Positions 1 to 7,686 of a DNA stretch of 64,000 bases are shown piece by piece. The first letter of the stretch is position 1. Each line of letters begins with the position of its first letter. The notes under the pieces were generated by a model, which worked only from the letters and a program-made list of their open reading frames with translations, searched no databases and was not told where the DNA came from. Source of the DNA: a candidate division KSB1 bacterium (lineage in GTDB: Bacteria; Zhuqueibacterota; Zhuqueibacteria; Thermofontimicrobiales; Thermofontimicrobiaceae); the NCBI GenBank assembly GCA_034506395.1, contig JAPDPQ010000012.1:62001-126000 (forward strand), in the 5' to 3' direction. The position numbers and the translations under genes were made by a program.

Positions 1-1
1 C

Positions 2-1129
2 AAAAAATATTCAAAGGCATTTTTAGAAAAGAAGCAGATTTTCGGCGGACAGGCCAGCTTCAGCTTTTCAGTGGAACGGAAATATCTCGTTACCAGCGAA
101 GGGACGAGGATCGCTCAAAATGCCGTGTTTGCCCAATTATATATTTCGGGCTTCATCAAGGCAGATGATGGCATGGAATTGCCGCTCTATAAGAGCTATG
201 CAGCTTCCCACCCGCAGGACCTTCCTGGGGATGAGCAAATTTTAATGGACGTAGCGGCAATGATCAAGAAGCTGGAAGCGTTAAGAAACGCTCCTTTGGT
301 AGAACCTTATACAGGTCCAGCAATTCTCTCGGGCCGATCCGCTGCAGTGTTCTTTCATGAAGTATTCGGCCATCGGATCGAGGGGCATCGGCAGAAGAGC
401 GAGGAAGAGGGGCAGACTTTTAAGGACAAGATCGGCCAACTCATCTTGCCGGAGCATTTGCAGGTCACGTTCGATCCGACCCTGCGAAGCTATCGCGGAT
501 TTCATCTCGTTGGCCATTATCAGTTTGACGATGAAGGGATTCAATCGCGTCGGATCGCTGTGGTGGAAAATGGTATTTTCAAATCGTTTTTGATGTCGCG
601 TTCGCCGATAGAAAATTTCCCCCGGTCCAATGGTCATGGGAGAGCCCAAGCTGGTTATGTACCCCTGTCACGACAATCCAATATGCTGATCGAATCAACA
701 GCGCCGCTCTCGGCCCAGCAGCTCCGAGAAAAACTCATCGCTGAATGCAATAAACAGGGCAAGCCGTTCGGGCTGCTGTTTCAGGATATCGAAGGCGGGT
801 TTACCATCACTGGGCGAGATATGCCCAACGTGTTTAATGTCATTCCCACTGAGGTCTATCGCGTTTACACCGATGGCCGGCCAGATGAATTGGTTCGCGG
901 GGTGGACTTGGTTGGAACACCGCTGGTGATGTTTTCGATGATCTCGGATGCCAGCGACCAATATGATGTATTCAATGGCATTTGTGGCGCCGAATCCGGC
1001 AATATCCCCGTATCTGCGATGGCTCCTGCACTCCTTGTCACCCAAGTCGAAGTTCAGAAGAAAAGCAAATCGCAAGAGCGACCGCCAATTCTGGAACGGC
1101 CAGACATTAGAAGAATTTTCAAAAAGTAA
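2..1129 (+). CDS. TldD-type metalloprotease, 5'-truncated by the window edge
   Basis: The reading frame is open from the first bases of the window, so the N-terminal half lies upstream and the real start is not visible. The protein carries the TldD/PmbA metalloprotease signature: HEVFGH (bases 356-373) is the HExxxH zinc site, followed by the family motif around 'VVENGIFKSFLMSRSP' and by 'GICGAESGNIP', whose Cys fits the third metal ligand of TldD. TldD family enzymes cleave unfolded or modified peptides, usually as a TldD/TldE heterodimer. The next gene on the same strand, about 500 bases downstream, is a paralogue without the metal site, so the two may form such a pair (inference). The family assignment is secure; substrate and cellular location are unknown. 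Confidence 0.9.
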   Translation, partial: KKYSKAFLEKKQIFGGQASFSFSVERKYLVTSEGTRIAQNAVFAQLYISGFIKADDGMELPLYKSYAASHPQDLPGDEQILMDVAAMIKKLEALRNAPLVEPYTGPAILSGRSAAVFFHEVFGHRIEGHRQKSEEEGQTFKDKIGQLILPEHLQVTFDPTLRSYRGFHLVGHYQFDDEGIQSRRIAVVENGIFKSFLMSRSPIENFPRSNGHGRAQAGYVPLSRQSNMLIESTAPLSAQQLREKLIAECNKQGKPFGLLFQDIEGGFTITGRDMPNVFNVIPTEVYRVYTDGRPDELVRGVDLVGTPLVMFSMISDASDQYDVFNGICGAESGNIPVSAMAPALLVTQVEVQKKSKSQERPPILERPDIRRIFKK

Positions 1130-1630
1130 CCAATAGGCCCTTAATCATTTTGAATGGTTTCATTGAGAAATTTTCGCCTATCAATTCGAATGCCATTTTT
1201 TTCATCCCAAGCGGATCAATTTGCTATTAATAAAACGAGGCGATCTTTGCAAATTGTGGGGACAGTTCGTTCTGAACCAGTAATGATGGAGTGAAATCCC
1301 ACAAATTGCGAGGACTCACAAATTGTTTTGTTTATCGGCATGTCAGACTTGTTCCTTTTTGCTTTTTCAGGAGCGCATAGACATCTGCAGAAAGAGTGAT
1401 ATTGAATAGATTCGTGTCACTGGTGCGCATTTAGGAATCCCTGATAGCTTTCAAATTAAAAATCCAAGAGATCCTTGCATTCTCAGGCGTCGCGGCCAAA
1501 TTTCAAATTCTTTGAATGTTCCAAAATCTTGAAGTGCCTATTTGAAAGGATCAAAGATCGCCTCCATGGAATTGACCAGAGGCAATCTGATTAACGATAG
1601 AGCCACGGATTAAAAATTTAAAAGGTAAAC
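1130..1630. other. Intergenic region between the two TldD-like genes
   Basis: About 500 bases without a convincing gene. I see no strong promoter hexamer pair, no terminator with a T tract, and no recognisable RNA motif. The weak AAAAGG just before base 1631 is the likely ribosome site of the next gene. Confidence 0.5.
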
Positions 1631-3349
1631 ATGAAAAATATAATTAGACGGATTACCCTATTCATATCGATGCCGCTAATTTTCATTGCATCTATTTCTG
1701 CAAAGACTGAGACGACGCACGACATCATCTTATCTGCCATGAAAGATGAGTTGACCCGAAACCTGCAACAACTGCAATTGGAAAGTCTGCAGCGGCCATT
1801 TTTCATTTCCTACACGGTTCGCGATTTCACATCCGTTTCGATTTCGGCAACGCTTGGCGCTCTCATCGAATCGGAGGTAAGCCCATTGCGCAGCTACAAT
1901 GTGCGCGTTATGGTTGGAAATTATCAGATGACCGATGAAAATTTTCAGGACTCAGCGCCGAGCGACTTTCAAAGTTCATTACTGCAGGGCATGGATGAAT
2001 TGCCGATTGAAGATGATTATTATGGTATTCGACGTGCGCTGTGGATCTCGACCGATCGGGTATATAAAAGCGCATCGGAAAAATATGAACGAAAAAAAGC
2101 AGCCCTGGAACAGCAGGAGCTAAGTGAAGAGGAACGTTCGCTGGAGGATTTCAGTCGGGCGCCTGTCGTAAAATATCGCAAACCAGCGCCGGAGTTCAAA
2201 TTCGACCGAGCTCGCTGGGAGGGCATCGTCCGACAATTGTCGTCGCTATTCAAAGCCTACCCAGATATTTACACGTCTCAAGTTCGATTCAATTTAGTTC
2301 ATGGCGATAGCTATTTCATCAACAGCGAGGGCACTGAGGTGATCCAGCCGTTCAGGCTGGCTTCCATTATCGTTAATGGGTCCGCCCAAGCGGTTGATGG
2401 GGATTGGCTTACCGACACATTCTTTTTCATCGGGTTCAGCCCAGATGAACTGCCATCACTTCCGGTGCTGAAACAGGAGACAATCTCGTTGGTTGAACGC
2501 TTGTTGGCATTGCGCCGTGCTCCAGTTTTCGATGGTGCTTATACTGGACCCGTGATGTTTGAGGGCACAGCGGTGGCTGAATTGATGTCCCAACAATTGT
2601 TTGAGCGACCTGGTGGGTTGCTCGCTTTCCGCAAGCCGGTCACTGCTGCAATCGGGCGCTCCCAGCCTTTACCCAGTCAATCGCTCGAAGATAAAATCGG
2701 CACCCGCATTCTCTCTCGAGACCTGACCATTGTCGCACGCCCAACGCTGAAAAGTTTTGCAGGGACAAACCTCATTGGGAGTTATGAAATCGATGAGGAG
2801 GGCGTAGTCCCACCAAATGAAATCTTATTGGTTGAGAATGGCATTTTAAAAATGTTATTGAGCAATCGTACCCCAACACTCAAAATCAAATCTTCTAATG
2901 GCCATGAACGGCCAATGTTCAGCCTTGGAAAATTTGCTGGCAGCCGACTCGGGCCAAGTGTGATCGTCATTACCAGCAACCAAGGGAAAACAGCGGCTGA
3001 AATGAAAACTGAATTGCTCAAATTGGCCCAGCAGGAGGGGCTGGAATATGCTATCATCATCCGCAAGATGACTTTTTCGCTTCGGACAGCAATGGTTTAT
3101 CGGGTTCGGGTGGCTGATGGTAGCGAAGAATTGGTCCGTTCGGCAAGCCTGGGTCGATTGGCTGTCAGCTCATTGAGGCGCATCTATTTGGCAAGTTCCG
3201 AGCAAATCTTATATCAAAAGGGCGGCATTCCCGCCTCCTATATCGTTCCTAATGCGCTCATTTTTGAGGAACTCGAGCTCGAACAAGAGAAACGATCGTT
3301 TACGCCAAAGCTTCCGGTGGTGCCAAGCCCGCTGCTGACGAACCAGTAA
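1631..3349 (+). CDS. Secreted TldD/PmbA-like protein lacking the metal-binding motif
   Basis: A 572-residue protein starting with a signal peptide (basic MKNIIRR, then a hydrophobic stretch to about residue 24, ending SISA). The C-terminal half aligns by eye with the upstream TldD gene: TYTGP-like entry, 'EDKIGTRILSRDLTIV', 'YEIDEEGVVPPNEILLVENGIL', 'RTPT' and 'SSNGHERP'. Where the active paralogue has HEVFGH, this one reads MSQQLF (residues 319-324, bases 2585-2602), and the later Cys ligand is also absent, so it cannot bind zinc in the usual way. In TldD/TldE pairs the TldE partner likewise lacks the metal site, so a non-catalytic partner role is plausible. It is longer than usual TldE (about 450 residues) and is predicted to be exported. 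ATG at 1631 follows AAAAGG. Confidence 0.8.
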   Translation: MKNIIRRITLFISMPLIFIASISAKTETTHDIILSAMKDELTRNLQQLQLESLQRPFFISYTVRDFTSVSISATLGALIESEVSPLRSYNVRVMVGNYQMTDENFQDSAPSDFQSSLLQGMDELPIEDDYYGIRRALWISTDRVYKSASEKYERKKAALEQQELSEEERSLEDFSRAPVVKYRKPAPEFKFDRARWEGIVRQLSSLFKAYPDIYTSQVRFNLVHGDSYFINSEGTEVIQPFRLASIIVNGSAQAVDGDWLTDTFFFIGFSPDELPSLPVLKQETISLVERLLALRRAPVFDGAYTGPVMFEGTAVAELMSQQLFERPGGLLAFRKPVTAAIGRSQPLPSQSLEDKIGTRILSRDLTIVARPTLKSFAGTNLIGSYEIDEEGVVPPNEILLVENGILKMLLSNRTPTLKIKSSNGHERPMFSLGKFAGSRLGPSVIVITSNQGKTAAEMKTELLKLAQQEGLEYAIIIRKMTFSLRTAMVYRVRVADGSEELVRSASLGRLAVSSLRRIYLASSEQILYQKGGIPASYIVPNALIFEELELEQEKRSFTPKLPVVPSPLLTNQ

Positions 3350-3428
3350 CGCCAGAACCTATTCCCTCCATTTTTTTGGGACATCGGCACGATAATGAAG
3401 ATTGAATTGTAATTGATATGGAGCGAGG

Positions 3429-3866
3429 ATGAGGATCTATTTTTCAGCGTCGATCTCTGGTGGCAGAAAATATCTAGATATTTATAAAAAGATCGTAGCT
3501 TATTTAAAGGAGCAGGGGCATCAGGTATTAACAGAGCATATTGTGATCGACAATATTTTCGATTTTGAAAATCAGCTCAGTCCGCAAGCGATCTTCGAGC
3601 GAGATATTCAATGGCTAAATGAGTGCGATCGCGTGGTCGCCGAGGTCTCAAACCCTTCGTTAGGGGTGGGCTATGAGATCTGCTATGCGTTGGAGCATCG
3701 CGTTCCAACTCTGTGCCTCTATCAACCGGGAATTTTCGTGAGCCGCATGATCATCGGAAATACATCTCCATATCTGACATTGTACGAATATCGGAACGAA
3801 CCGCTTTTATTTCAGCAATTGGATGAATTCCTCGGCCGAGCCAATTTGAAAGCTGCTTCAGATTGA
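3429..3866 (+). CDS. 2'-deoxynucleoside 5'-phosphate N-hydrolase (DNPH1/RCL-like)
   Basis: A 145-residue protein of the nucleoside 2-deoxyribosyltransferase fold. The N-terminal 'YFSASISGGR' matches the phosphate-binding start of RCL/DNPH1. 'LTEHI' and 'CDRVVAEVSNPSLGVGYEI' hold the conserved Asp (D67) and the catalytic Glu in GVGYE (E83). Enzymes of this type hydrolyse the N-glycosidic bond of deoxynucleoside monophosphates, acting in nucleotide salvage or clean-up in the cytoplasm. ATG at 3429 sits just after GGAGCGAGG. The gene stands alone and converges on the toxin-antitoxin pair downstream. The family call is strong; substrate preference is not visible. Confidence 0.85.
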   Translation: MRIYFSASISGGRKYLDIYKKIVAYLKEQGHQVLTEHIVIDNIFDFENQLSPQAIFERDIQWLNECDRVVAEVSNPSLGVGYEICYALEHRVPTLCLYQPGIFVSRMIIGNTSPYLTLYEYRNEPLLFQQLDEFLGRANLKAASD

Positions 3867-3968
3867 ATCGAATGGAATGATCAATTCTTTGCTGGGTCAA
3901 ATTGGAATTTGAAATTCGCGCTGAACCGTTCAAGTATTCGGTTTTCAGTTTGCCAGCAAATTCGAGGA

Positions 3969-4298
3969 TCAGATCGAGACATCGATCGCTGGTTTGCTTG
4001 GTAAAAGCTCCTTGCCAAATTGGTCAATATGCTGTTTTAAATCCTCATTTGTTATCTGATCATAATCCACCACATCGAAAAAATAGGGCATCAGAGTCTC
4101 TTCGTTCAGAAGATATCGAATCTGAGTAATAATTTCGTGGGTGATGTTTTTGCCTCTGATAGCGATATCTACATCTGAGCCGCTCTTAAAATTTCCCATC
4201 GCGCGCGAGCCGAAAATAATTGCCTCCTGGACTTCTGGGAAAGAAAAGATAATTTGCGTTAGCTGCTTGATCTCATGTTCTCGCAGTCCGAATCTCAT
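3969..4298 (-). CDS. mntA: MntA-like minimal nucleotidyltransferase (antitoxin)
   Basis: A 109-residue protein with the minimal nucleotidyltransferase motif GSx10DxD: 'GSRAMGNFKSGSDVD', with G30-S31 and metal-binding D42 and D44. In type VII toxin-antitoxin systems MntA AMPylates a tyrosine of the HEPN toxin HepT and so silences it. The gene follows a hepT-like gene on the same strand with a 4-base ATGA overlap (toxin stop TGA at 4297-4295, this start at 4298), which suggests translational coupling. Its 3' end converges on the DNPH1-like gene. The family assignment is firm; the activity in this organism is inferred. Confidence 0.88.
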   Translation of the reverse strand: MRFGLREHEIKQLTQIIFSFPEVQEAIIFGSRAMGNFKSGSDVDIAIRGKNITHEIITQIRYLLNEETLMPYFFDVVDYDQITNEDLKQHIDQFGKELLPSKPAIDVSI

Positions 4299-4699
4299 CC
4301 CTGCGCCTCAGGTTGTAATTTGTCATAAAGCTGCCTGATGATCGGCAGATAGTTTTCTCTGATCACCCGTTCGATCTGCAAAGCGAACGCTTCATCATAA
4401 ATGTGCGTTGTCAAATTGCGATCTTCTAATGCTCGCAGCCAGGTCTCCCCGTCGGAGATTAACTCGATTTGGAACGCTTGCTTGATCGTCTCTCGTGGCG
4501 TTTTTACCAAAAAACCCAGCGATTCGAGATAATCTTTCATTGTTTTCCAGGAGAGCTCGAAGGCAATTTCAAAAAACTGAATCAAACCAGCTCGCTCTAT
4601 TTCTGATAGTTGTTGGACACGTGCCGTTCGCTCCAAAAGCTCAAAAGCTTTTGCGAAGTTTTGAAAGCGTTGTTTCCAGCGCATTTCTTTTGGATTCAT
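4295..4699 (-). CDS. hepT: HepT-like HEPN protein (toxin; HI0074 substrate-binding family)
   Basis: A 134-residue all-helical protein of the HI0074/HepT family ('ELSWKTMKDYLES', 'TPRETIKQAFQ'). It has the RX4HXY catalytic motif as RNLTTHIY (R94, H99, Y101). In characterised systems this motif gives RNase activity, and the motif tyrosine is the residue AMPylated by MntA. It is first in a two-gene unit, overlapping mntA by 4 bases. The start at 4699 is preceded by a weak GGATGA. Both key motifs of the pair are intact, so this looks like a functional module rather than a remnant. Confidence 0.87.
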   Translation of the reverse strand: MNPKEMRWKQRFQNFAKAFELLERTARVQQLSEIERAGLIQFFEIAFELSWKTMKDYLESLGFLVKTPRETIKQAFQIELISDGETWLRALEDRNLTTHIYDEAFALQIERVIRENYLPIIRQLYDKLQPEAQG

Positions 4700-5030
4700 A
4701 TTTTCATCCAGACATTGACAGAGATGCCACTCATGGCATGATCAGCCCAATTTGAGTCGTTTAAGCGTCGACCAGAAATGTAGGAACTATTTATCGCTAT
4801 CAAAGCTTCATTCCACCATTAATGTAAACCGATGGAAGTTTAGCCCTCGAGATAAGCTATGTCCTAAAAATTTGATGATGTATCGAATCCGATGTGCGCT
4901 TGACGTCCTGGCCTGCCAGCGAATTCAGGCATCCCATCTGCTTTTGTACATTCAAGATCATAATTAGCTCTGAATGCCTGATTTTGCATGGATAGAAGCA
5001 CTGATTTTGTAGCTGATTTCACCGCAAAAA
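4700..5030. other. Intergenic region upstream of the MntA/HepT pair
   Basis: About 330 bases separating the start of the HEPN gene from the end of the amidase gene. Only short, unconvincing reading frames are present. It should hold the promoter of the toxin-antitoxin unit on the minus strand, but I cannot point to clear hexamers. Confidence 0.45.
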
Positions 5031-5693
5031 TCATTTAAACAGCCTAGCCAAGAAATCCAGCAATTTGCCTAATATCCCTCGCTCGCGGCCACTTGGGATG
5101 TACACATCATCGGTTTCATCGATATAGACGATGCCATCGCCATCCTCATCCTCATATTCGCCAGGAGGAATATCCGCGCCAGGGACAGATACAGAGGTCA
5201 GCGCACGTCGAAAGCGATCCCAATCGAACAACGGGCCTGGGTCTGGCTTCCAGGGAGAGACTTCCTGATGGCCGCGAATCAGTTCGATCGGGATATTAAA
5301 TTGCCGCATCTTCTGTCTGACCAACCAGATCAGCGCTTCGTATTGAAAAGCTGTATAAGGAACGATTTGACCATCCCCTTGCAGCTCAATGCCGATGCTC
5401 CATCGATTTAAACTTTCGCGCAATTGACCTCGAATGACCCAGCTACTTTTGCCGGCATGCCAGGCCGTGTCCTCATCCCGCACCATCTGAACGATCGGCC
5501 GTTCGACACGAGCGATGATGTAATGCGCCGAAGCCTGATTGGTGGTTCGCCACACCGCTGGCTTGAACCAGTTGATCGTCCCCTCGAAGCTGTTGATCAT
5601 CCCATTGGTGCTGCCGGTATGATGAATGATGATCATGGCGTTTTCAATTTTACCGGGATCAAAAAATTGACTCTCTATCCATTGTATCTGCAT
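5031..5693 (-). CDS. N-acetylmuramoyl-L-alanine amidase (AmpD/PGRP fold)
   Basis: A type 2 amidase that cuts the bond between MurNAc and L-Ala of peptidoglycan. Zinc ligands are visible as H24 in IIIHHTGS, H142 in RGHQEV and D151 in KPDPGPLF; E103 in GIELQGDG fits the conserved glutamate. The ATG at 5693 is preceded at 7 bases by a perfect AGGAGG (5701-5706), so a longer start at 5720 is unlikely. From that start the protein has 220 residues and no signal peptide. After the catalytic domain comes a very acidic linker (EDEDGDG) and then a basic, amphipathic C-terminal helix ending LLDFLARLFK. The missing export signal fits cytoplasmic muropeptide recycling, or release by lysis; see findings. 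Confidence 0.9.
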   Translation of the reverse strand: MQIQWIESQFFDPGKIENAMIIIHHTGSTNGMINSFEGTINWFKPAVWRTTNQASAHYIIARVERPIVQMVRDEDTAWHAGKSSWVIRGQLRESLNRWSIGIELQGDGQIVPYTAFQYEALIWLVRQKMRQFNIPIELIRGHQEVSPWKPDPGPLFDWDRFRRALTSVSVPGADIPPGEYEDEDGDGIVYIDETDDVYIPSGRERGILGKLLDFLARLFK

Positions 5694-5837
5694 TATTGGC
5701 CTCCTATGTTCGGTTGGCAAATTAATTCTGTCTTATTCAAAAAATAATCAGATTTAAAAACGATCTTTATTTCCTGTTCAATTCCATCATATCATCAAGC
5801 CACCAGTCCACGATTCTTTGGTTCATCTGTCCACGCA

Positions 5838-6863
5838 TCACGCTTGAAATAGCTTGGTGATCTCGTCCTGATGAAACAGGGGTAGATCGATCTCATCGTT
5901 GTCGATAACGAGCTTGACACCATATTCAACTGGCATCACTTTGCCGATGTTTCGAATTTCGATCTGATTTTTTTTTAAATTTTCGATTATTTTGCTGGTG
6001 AAGTGCGGATCGACGACGATCAGCAGCGCCCCAGAAGCGATTGCTCCCATTGGATCAATATCATATTGATCGCAGAGCAGCTTGGATTCTGGCAGGATCA
6101 GGATCTCGTGCTCGAAAATTTTAAGTCCCAAGCCGGTAGCGATCGCTAATTCGTGGAGCCCCATGGCTAGTCCGCCTTCGGTGGGATCATGCATGGCATG
6201 GACGCCGCCGATCTCAACTGCCAGCTTTGCATCTTTGATCACACTGATCCCTGGATCATATAGGAAATTTCGGCACTTTTCCACCAATTCTGCAGAATAG
6301 AGCTGGGTTAACGGCTCAGCTTTTTCTCGAGCGATGATCGAGGTGGCTTCGATGGCGATCCCTTTGCTTAAAAGCACGTCATCCCCGGGACGGACGTTCT
6401 CGCCGGTGACCAGCGATCCTTTCTCTGCAACCCCTAACATCTGGCCGACTATAATAGGACGATCTAAGCCATAAGTGATCTCGGTGTGTCCCCCGCAAAA
6501 CAAGATATCCAGCTCCTGACACGCGGTTTGAAGCTGTGAAAAGATATTCTCAACTAAGAGTCTATCCGACTTTTTCTCAGGCAGCAGGACGGTTGCGAGG
6601 AACCATCGGGGAATTCCTCCCATGCAAGCGATATCGTTGGCATTGACATGAATCGCATAATGGCCGATACTCTCGGTTACGAAAGTGATGGGATCGGTTT
6701 TCGCGATCAAATAAAAATCGCCTTGGTCAATCACCGTGGCATCCATGCCAACTTTAGGCCCAACAACCACGGTCTCGTCTTCCATGGTGTATTTTTCCAG
6801 CAATTCCGAGAGGAACGACGGAGCTAATTTGCCAACGGGTAGAACGTCCTGCGGATCGATCAT
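5838..6863 (-). CDS. AIR synthase-related / HypE-like ATP-binding protein
   Basis: A 341-residue protein of the PurM/HypE/SelD superfamily. The N-terminal half carries 'VGPKVGMDATVIDQGD' and 'TDPITF', and the middle has 'HVNANDIACMGGIP' and 'CGGHTEIT', typical of HypE-like proteins; the second domain has 'HDPTEGGLAMGLHELA'. HypE itself ends in a conserved Cys that is carbamoylated for hydrogenase maturation. This protein ends FQA, and no hydrogenase genes are nearby, so true HypE is unlikely. It overlaps the upstream TIGR04076 gene by 4 bases (ATGA), with a GGAG 8 bases before the ATG. It probably activates an unknown substrate using ATP; the substrate is not deducible here. Confidence 0.8.
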   Translation of the reverse strand: MIDPQDVLPVGKLAPSFLSELLEKYTMEDETVVVGPKVGMDATVIDQGDFYLIAKTDPITFVTESIGHYAIHVNANDIACMGGIPRWFLATVLLPEKKSDRLLVENIFSQLQTACQELDILFCGGHTEITYGLDRPIIVGQMLGVAEKGSLVTGENVRPGDDVLLSKGIAIEATSIIAREKAEPLTQLYSAELVEKCRNFLYDPGISVIKDAKLAVEIGGVHAMHDPTEGGLAMGLHELAIATGLGLKIFEHEILILPESKLLCDQYDIDPMGAIASGALLIVVDPHFTSKIIENLKKNQIEIRNIGKVMPVEYGVKLVIDNDEIDLPLFHQDEITKLFQA

Positions 6864-7159
6864 GATTGGATCTCCACCTCAAATGTCACGGTTCCGCCAC
6901 CCGTCCATTCGCATGGGTCCAGACATTGTACGTAAGCGCGATTTTCATCACGCTTGTTCAAACCAATAGCTATTGGCGCAACGCCATGGGACAGCGCCAC
7001 ATGATACGGCAAGAGCGAAGCGAGTGAATGAAGACAAATCCGGCGGGCTTTTTCGGGATTGATAATATATCCCTGCTCTAACCAGAAACAATCTCCAGGA
7101 TGATAAATTGGACAAAAGCCTCGCACATCCCTTATCGTGATTTTGAGATCATATCCCAT
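6860..7159 (-). CDS. TIGR04076 family protein
   Basis: About 99 residues. It has the family pattern of an N-terminal 'KITIRDVRGFCPIYHPGD', a central 'CLHSLASLLPYHVALSHG', and a C-terminal 'QCLDP...GGTVTFEVE', as I know it from TIGR04076 proteins. I chose ATG at 7159 because GGAG lies 7 bases upstream; a TTG 21 codons earlier has no ribosome site. The conserved cysteines suggest metal or redox chemistry, but no function is established for the family. It is translationally coupled to the AIR-synthase-like gene by a 4-base overlap, so the two products probably act together. Confidence 0.75.
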   Translation of the reverse strand: MGYDLKITIRDVRGFCPIYHPGDCFWLEQGYIINPEKARRICLHSLASLLPYHVALSHGVAPIAIGLNKRDENRAYVQCLDPCEWTGGGTVTFEVEIQS

Positions 7160-7686
7160 CGGATCGCTCCAAAAAAATTGATCTAATTCGGTGCGCTCGA
7201 CTCGAGAGGAAACCTTTGTCAATTAAACTTTTTTATTCTCTAATTTGGGCAACTTTTTCTTTGCTGCTAATTTCTCATATCAATGCCATCATGGCTTCGA
7301 AAAACACTGGTTAATATATCAAAATAATTCGTGTTTGTCAATCAAAAATAAATAATATTTTGTTCTTGCATTTTTATGTCTGTTTTGTTATAATAAGCTG
7401 AACTTTTGAAGAGGTAGAAAAAATTTTTTATGTAGTAAAGACTCTTGTGAAAAGAAATGGTTTCAAAACTCAGTAATTGCCTTGTTTGAACTGAGAGATA
7501 ACATGTTGAGCCGCCTGAAGATGTTTTCTCAAGCGATCGGCTCTGCTACTTCAAAGCCAATGACATTCCCAATTTCAATTAATTGAGCCCCGCTGATGTT
7601 TTGCTCAATGCGCATAAATCCGCTGATCTTTGGAATAGGCAAAATTTAATTCGCATTTCAATAAATCATTACGAGGGAGCGATTTG
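7160..7686. other. Divergent intergenic region with a long leader
   Basis: About 525 bases between the minus-strand TIGR04076 gene and the plus-strand transporter. It holds one good plus-strand promoter candidate (7366-7394). From there the transcript would carry a leader of about 285 bases before the transporter ATG. I recognise no known riboswitch class in the leader. Confidence 0.5.
7366..7394 (+). promoter_or_regulatory. Candidate sigma70-type promoter for the OPA transporter
   Basis: TTGCAT (7366-7371), a 17-base spacer, and a perfect TATAAT (7389-7394), facing the transporter gene at 7687. Transcription would start near base 7401. The surroundings are AT-rich. Confidence 0.5.

Noticed and set aside
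4752-4967. Short plus-strand frame in the gap upstream of the toxin-antitoxin pair
   Set aside because: No ribosome site or recognisable sequence.
5838-6863. HypE hydrogenase maturation protein
   Set aside because: The C-terminal Cys is missing and no hyp or hydrogenase genes are nearby; called HypE-like only.
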